A stretch of 64,000 nucleotides of DNA from Roseiarcus sp963794155 (GTDB lineage Bacteria; Pseudomonadota; Alphaproteobacteria; Rhizobiales; Beijerinckiaceae), in contig CAWCCX010000017.1 of NCBI GenBank assembly GCA_963794155.1, forward strand, positions 124,001 to 188,000, written 5' to 3'. A program made the translations under genes and the position numbers. How positions within the stretch are numbered: the stretch's first letter is position 1; each line of letters begins with the position of its first letter. The notes beneath the pieces were generated by a model. It saw only the letters and a list, made by a program, of their open reading frames with translations, ran no database searches and was not told the origin of the DNA. Positions 59,672 through 64,000 of this stretch are shown here, in pieces.

Positions 59672-62600
59672 TCAGGGGGCGCTTGCGAGCGCCTCGAGGG
59701 CTGCCTCGAGCTCCTCTTCGCCGATCGGCGCGAGGGTCGGCCCATCGAGATAGACGAGCGCGGCGTCAATCGTGAGCTCGGGGTAGAGCGGCCGCAACGC
59801 GGCGCGATAAAGCGCGAGCTGGGCGACATGCGCCGCCGCCGGGCGCTCGGGCTTCGCGCCGAGCTTGAAGTCGGCGATCTTCACGCCCTCGCCGGTCGCG
59901 ACCAACCGGTCGAGACGGCCGCTGAAAGGCAGGTCTGGGCGCCCTCGCCGCGGCAGAAGCCCGATCAGCGGAACTTCGGCGCGGGAATCGGGGCCGAACA
60001 GGGACCTGAGCTCAGGCGCGCCGATCGCCGCGAGAACCTTGGCGGCAAGTCCGGCCCGCGTCGCCTCAGCGACCCCGCCGCCCCGAAGCTCGAGATAGGC
60101 GCTCGCAGCGCCGGCGCGCCGCTCGGGGGCGACGGCGGGGAGCATCTCGAGCAGAGCATGGGCAAGGCGCCCCTCATGGACGCGCCCGCGGTCGCCCTCG
60201 CCAGCCATGCCGATGCGCGAAGGGCTCACTGGAGCGGGAACCGGCTCCGGCGCCGCCTTGACGGAGAGCCATTCGGGCAACGTCTTAGACCGGCCAATCT
60301 GTGGCGTTTCGGCGCCGTCTTCGGCCTGAAGGCCCTCGCCGAAGCGCAGAATCACCTTCCCGTCGCCGAATGGCGCCGGCGCGCTGACAAGCGAGTTGGC
60401 CAGGCCCGCATGAACGAGATCGTACCAGCAATCCGCCGGGCGGCTGTTCTTTGACTCGTAGCCGGCGACGATAAGACGTTGGGCGGCGCGGGTCATGGCC
60501 ACGTAAAGCAGGCGCCGATGCTCCCCCGCCGCCGCCTTGCGCGCCTCCGCCCGCGCATCGGCGAGCGCGTTCGCGTCCAGGCTCGCGGATTTCACCCAGG
60601 CAAAGACCAGCGGATCGTTGGGCCTGTCTCGCGACAGCCGCATCAGCCTGGGATCCTGCCGGCCATTGGGGGCGCTGCATGTGTCGGGCAGGAAGACAAT
60701 CGGCGCCTCGAGTCCCTTGCTGGCGTGCACGGTCAGAACCCGGACGCCTTCCGTCTCGACCTCCATGTCACGCTTGATCTCGGCATCGGCAGACTCGACT
60801 TCGGCAAGAAAACTATGCAGCGACGGCGCCTCGCGCCGTTCATGGGCGAGCGCAAAGGCGAGGAATTCGTCGATCGGGTCGGCGGCTTCTGGTCCAAGGC
60901 GGCCGATCAGCGCCTTCCGGCCGCCGTCTTCGCCGAGGAGAAGCGCATAGAATGCGAAAGGAGAAAGCGCCTTGGCCCGCCCCCGCCACACGGCGAGCCG
61001 GCGGGCGGCTTTGGCCGCCGAGCCGTCGTCGGAAGCCGCGAGCGCGTCGGCCAGCGATCCGCTGCGTCGCGCCGCAAGCTTGAGCAGCGCGTCGTCATCG
61101 AGCCCGATCAGCGGCGACTTGAGCGCCGAGGCGAGGGTCAGATCGTCGTCCGGCGAGAGCGCCGCGCGGCCGGCGGCGATCAGATCCATCGCCGCGATGT
61201 GGTCCTTGAGCATGAGGCGGTCGGCGCCGGCGGCTTTGAGCCCGGCGGCCTTGAGCGCCCTCACCATCGCCTCGAAGAAGGCGTTGCGGCTGCGGACCAG
61301 GATCATCACATCGCTCTCGCGGATGGGCCTGACGTTGCCCGTTCTCGGATCGACCACGCGTTCGCGCGAGGCGGGGGAGCGCCATTGCTTGATGACGTCG
61401 GCGATGCGTCGAGCCAGCACGACCGGCGGGTCGTCCGGCGACGCCTGATCGAGCGGCAGGCGCCAGTCTTCCGGCTCTGGCGCTGGGATCGGCGCGATCG
61501 GCGGCCATAACTCGACGACGCCCTTCAAGTCGCGGCGGACCGCCAGATGCCGAGGCGGCGGCTCCCCGGGCGCGGCGACGCCGCGCCAGGCCGTCTCGGA
61601 CCGGAAGGTCATGTCGACCGCGTCGAGAATCGTTTGCGACGAGCGGAACGAAAAGGTCAGCAGAACGTCGGCGAACGGGCGTTTAGCGTCGCTATGGCGT
61701 TTGTCGAAGGCGCGCTTCATTTCGGCCAGCATCTCGGGCGCCGCGCCGCGAAAGCCGAAGATCGACTGCTTCTCGTCGCCGACCGCAAAGACAGTGCGGT
61801 TCGAGCTGCGCGCGCCGGCGCCGGCGAAAAATTCGGCGCTGAGCGCCGCCAGAATGCCCCATTGCGGCTGAGAGGCGTCCTGGGCTTCGTCGAGAAGCAG
61901 GTGATCGAGCCCATAGTCGAGCTTGTGCAGCACCCAGGCGGCGCTCGACTGGGTCAAAAGCGCCAGCGCGCGGGCGATCAGGTCGTCGAAATCGAGCGCG
62001 CCGCGCTCCGCCTTCATCCGCGCGTAGGTCGAAAGGATCGCCGTCGCGACCACGAACAGGGCGGCGCTACGCTCCAGCGCCAGCGCGGCGTGGCGGCGTT
62101 CCCGCAAATCGGTCAGGCGTTCCTGCTCGCGGCGCAAGTCGACTTCGAGCGCCGGAAAATGTTGGCGCAGGTCCTCGGTGGTCAGATTGCCCTTCTCGCC
62201 GCCACGCGGCTCGCCCCTGCCTGTCTTCCCGTCTTTCGTCTTGGCGAAGAACGCGTCGAGCAGGGCCTCGACCTGAGTTCCGCGCTGATCCTCGTCGTTC
62301 GCCGCGCGAAGCCTGGCCGCGAATTCCTGGTCTTTGGACTTGCCGCCGTCGAGCGCTCGCGCCCACATCTCGCGCCGAAGGCGCCCGATTTCGCCGCCGA
62401 GCATCTCGGCTTCGACGCTCGCCGCCGTCTCGCCAGGGGCAAGGTTAAAGAGAGCGGCGAGCGCGGCGGCATAGGCGGACGCGTCGTCGTGGGCTCTGAA
62501 AGCGTCGGATCGGCTCAGCGCCTCCTTGAGAAGGTCATCGAAAGCGAAGGCGCCGGACTCCCGCGCCACGAGCTCGAGCTTGCCCGCATTCTCCGGCGCC

Positions 62601-63118
62601 GCGCTCAGCGCCGCGAGCGCCCGGTTGCGCGCCTCGAGCATCAGGAGACTCGCTTCGCTTTCGTCGACGACCTTGAAATGCGCCGGAACGTTGGCCTCGA
62701 ACGGAAAGAGCTTGAGCAATCGTTCGGCGAAGGCGTGCAGGGTCTGTATCTTGAGGCCGCCCGGCGTCTCGATCGTGCGGGCGAACAATTGCCGGGCGAA
62801 GGCGAGTTCCGGCGGCCCCGGCGCGGGCGCGCCGCTTTCGACGATCGCTTCCTTCAAGGCGTCGTCGGAAAGGCTCGTCCATCGGGCGAGCTGGCTGAAA
62901 ATGCGCTCGGCCATGTTGGCCGCCGCCGCCTTGGTGTAGGCGAGGCACAGGATCTGCGCCGGCGGCGTTCCGTCGAGCAGCAGTCTCACCACCCGCTGGG
63001 TCAGGACATGGGTCTTGCCGCTGCCGGCGTTGGCGGACACCCAGGCCGAGGTCCTTGGGTTTGAGGCCTGGGCCTGGCGCTGCCGCAGGGCCGGGGGAAC
63101 AGCGAAAAGCGGACTCAT
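59672..63118 (-). CDS. addA: AddA helicase-nuclease subunit
   Basis: UvrD-type helicase plus RecB-like nuclease that processes double-strand breaks for RecA with AddB. The 1148 residues show Walker A VSANAGSGKTHVLTQRVVRL, the helicase motif DHLLLDEAQDASQPQW, FAVGDEKQSIFGFRGAAPE, YVAMTRAAQRLIVAGYESK, and the C-terminal nuclease SGRLDRLVATGEGVKIADFK. Start ATG 63118 overlaps the addB stop by four bases. The usual downstream trxA is not present; a TAXI gene follows. Confidence 0.97.
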   Translation of the reverse strand: MSPLFAVPPALRQRQAQASNPRTSAWVSANAGSGKTHVLTQRVVRLLLDGTPPAQILCLAYTKAAAANMAERIFSQLARWTSLSDDALKEAIVESGAPAPGPPELAFARQLFARTIETPGGLKIQTLHAFAERLLKLFPFEANVPAHFKVVDESEASLLMLEARNRALAALSAAPENAGKLELVARESGAFAFDDLLKEALSRSDAFRAHDDASAYAAALAALFNLAPGETAASVEAEMLGGEIGRLRREMWARALDGGKSKDQEFAARLRAANDEDQRGTQVEALLDAFFAKTKDGKTGRGEPRGGEKGNLTTEDLRQHFPALEVDLRREQERLTDLRERRHAALALERSAALFVVATAILSTYARMKAERGALDFDDLIARALALLTQSSAAWVLHKLDYGLDHLLLDEAQDASQPQWGILAALSAEFFAGAGARSSNRTVFAVGDEKQSIFGFRGAAPEMLAEMKRAFDKRHSDAKRPFADVLLTFSFRSSQTILDAVDMTFRSETAWRGVAAPGEPPPRHLAVRRDLKGVVELWPPIAPIPAPEPEDWRLPLDQASPDDPPVVLARRIADVIKQWRSPASRERVVDPRTGNVRPIRESDVMILVRSRNAFFEAMVRALKAAGLKAAGADRLMLKDHIAAMDLIAAGRAALSPDDDLTLASALKSPLIGLDDDALLKLAARRSGSLADALAASDDGSAAKAARRLAVWRGRAKALSPFAFYALLLGEDGGRKALIGRLGPEAADPIDEFLAFALAHERREAPSLHSFLAEVESADAEIKRDMEVETEGVRVLTVHASKGLEAPIVFLPDTCSAPNGRQDPRLMRLSRDRPNDPLVFAWVKSASLDANALADARAEARKAAAGEHRRLLYVAMTRAAQRLIVAGYESKNSRPADCWYDLVHAGLANSLVSAPAPFGDGKVILRFGEGLQAEDGAETPQIGRSKTLPEWLSVKAAPEPVPAPVSPSRIGMAGEGDRGRVHEGRLAHALLEMLPAVAPERRAGAASAYLELRGGGVAEATRAGLAAKVLAAIGAPELRSLFGPDSRAEVPLIGLLPRRGRPDLPFSGRLDRLVATGEGVKIADFKLGAKPERPAAAHVAQLALYRAALRPLYPELTIDAALVYLDGPTLAPIGEEELEAALEALASAP

Positions 63119-64000
63119 GGCGCGTCTCCCGCTTCCTCGTCATCGCCTGCGATCGCCCATTCTTTGACGCGCGCGAGATGGTCGTAATCGGAGAAGCGGC
63201 TGGCGAATTTGGGGAACGGACGCGAGAGGAAGGGCGTCTCTTCGTGGGCGAATGCTTCGAGCAGAATCCTCAGCCCGGCGAAATGTTTCTCGGCGAGCTT
63301 GCGAATATCTGCCTTTTCGCCCCCAGCGCGCCTCACAGCGCCCCCGCCGGCGCCGCCGAGCTTCAGATAAAGCGCCTCTGCTGGTTCGAGCGCCGGCAAC
63401 CCGGGAAATCCGCCTCGCTGCAACATGGCGGCTTCCAGCGTGAGTTGCGGCGCGAATCCGACCTCGACTTCGCGAGCCCCCGGCGTCGATCCGCTCTTGT
63501 AGTCGATGAGCCGCGCGCCGCCGGAGCGCAGGAGGTCGATCCGGTCGGCCCGCGCGCTGAGCTTGAAGGGCGCGCCGCTTGCGAGCGGAACCGGGATCGC
63601 GCCTTGCCGCTCGACCCAGATGCGCGATGCGGAGCTGCGGGCTTCGCGCTCAAAAGCGAGAAAGAAGTCGAGCCCGGTCTCGACATTCGGCCAGTGGAGG
63701 GCGGCAAAGGCGGGATCGTCGCGAAGGGGCGCAAAGCGGGCGCGCGCAATCTCAAAGAGGCGCTCGCGCGCGTCGAGGGGCAGGGCGCCGAGCGGGTAGG
63801 CCTCTACGAACTCCTCCAGCGTGGCGTGCCACACATTTCCTGTTTCGCGCGGCCCGATGTCGCGTTCGACCGCTTCGAGCGGCTTCAGGTGGAGAATGTA
63901 TTCGGCGTAAATCGCGTAAGGGTCACGCCGCAAGGTCTCGATCCGGGTGACGCTTAGGGCCCGCGGACGAAGCTCGACCGGCGGGCGCGGCGCCGGTCTT
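63115..64000 (-). CDS. addB: AddB subunit, C-terminal part
   Basis: The gene runs in from the right edge. The visible 294 residues begin with PVELRPRALSVTRIETLRRD and contain PYAIYAEYILHLKPLEAVER, the RecB-family nuclease core FKLSARADRIDLLRSGGARL and DYKSGSTPGAREVEVG with the metal Asp and Lys, ending VKEWAIAGDDEEAGDAP. A TTG at 63933 might be mistaken for a start but the frame is open to the edge and homology continues. It overlaps addA by four bases. Confidence 0.95.
   Translation of the reverse strand, partial: RPAPRPPVELRPRALSVTRIETLRRDPYAIYAEYILHLKPLEAVERDIGPRETGNVWHATLEEFVEAYPLGALPLDARERLFEIARARFAPLRDDPAFAALHWPNVETGLDFFLAFEREARSSASRIWVERQGAIPVPLASGAPFKLSARADRIDLLRSGGARLIDYKSGSTPGAREVEVGFAPQLTLEAAMLQRGGFPGLPALEPAEALYLKLGGAGGGAVRRAGGEKADIRKLAEKHFAGLRILLEAFAHEETPFLSRPFPKFASRFSDYDHLARVKEWAIAGDDEEAGDAP

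Noticed and set aside
61547..63064. A 505-codon open frame on the plus strand within addA
   Set aside because: It lies entirely opposite the clear AddA coding sequence and resembles no protein family.
63115..63933. addB beginning at TTG 63933
   Set aside because: The frame and AddB-like sequence (RPRALSVTRIETL) continue to the window edge, so this is an internal codon.
1..64000. CRISPR arrays, tRNA and rRNA genes
   Set aside because: The only regular repeats have 21-22 bp periods without spacers, and I found no tRNA T-loop/acceptor pattern or rRNA signature.

Overview
The window is a high-GC chromosomal segment of an alphaproteobacterium, most likely Hyphomicrobiales (my guess within it is a Beijerinckiaceae/Methylocystaceae-type organism). 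The support is the AddAB recombination pair, a GTTC-N7-GTTC SOS box between divergent ssb and uvrA, separate cytochrome b and c1 genes, the gpsA/EVE/acs and Tim44/mltA/Smr neighbourhoods, and an inserted loop in GyrA. Both ends are cut inside genes: a ThDP-dependent decarboxylase on the left and addB on the right.

Region by region. 1-8.3 kb: decarboxylase fragment, gyrA, MAPEG protein, SDR, a 21-bp tandem repeat array, glutathione peroxidase, a Cys-rich secreted peptide, a cytochrome P450 and ssb. 8.3-15.1 kb: SOS box and uvrA, which carries an in-frame palindromic element; then an AT-richer 2.6-kb insert flanked by two copies of the uvrA 3' end that share a perfect 35-bp repeat and containing frameshifted secreted-protein genes; then a vapBC toxin-antitoxin pair. 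15.1-24.5 kb: a scarred zone with truncated aldehyde dehydrogenase, PEP-CTERM, GST and trans-aconitate methyltransferase remnants around a TetR/VOC/VOC/DUF899/YCII gene set, an aldo/keto reductase and an orphan ParA. 24.6-35.6 kb: small stress and envelope genes (DUF1344, DJ-1/NIPSNAP, GlsB), ndk, a Tim44-mltA-Smr operon, gpsA-EVE-acs, a frameshifted LuxR-type response regulator and trmL. 36-42.2 kb: cytochrome b and c1 without an adjacent Rieske gene, mtnP, YqhA-like protein, mepA and a lipoprotein hydrolase. 43-45.7 kb: a complete AmmeMemoRadiSam set with the Memo and AMMECR1 parts fused. 45.7-49.2 kb: DUF4239 protein and an alpha/beta-hydrolase gene split by an antisense, ORF-less group II intron. 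49.2-54.5 kb: a GntR-controlled catabolic operon (citrate synthase-like lyase, PaaK-like CoA ligase, VOC, GST, ACMSD-type amidohydrolase). 54.5-64 kb: a second 21-bp repeat array, a lectin-like/polytopic/patatin protein, a small helical-repeat protein with an apparent CTG start, a TAXI-type binding protein and addAB.

Functional threads: DNA maintenance (gyrA, ssb, uvrA, addAB); glyoxalase-fold, GST and peroxidase detoxification genes under TetR/GntR control; respiratory bc1 and acetate activation; and envelope remodelling (mltA, mepA, patatin). Genome plasticity is unusually visible: an island at a gene 3' end, a group II intron, an intragenic palindrome, dispersed-type repeat arrays and at least six broken genes. 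Several breaks are one-base shifts, some next to homopolymers, so sequencing error must be excluded for those.
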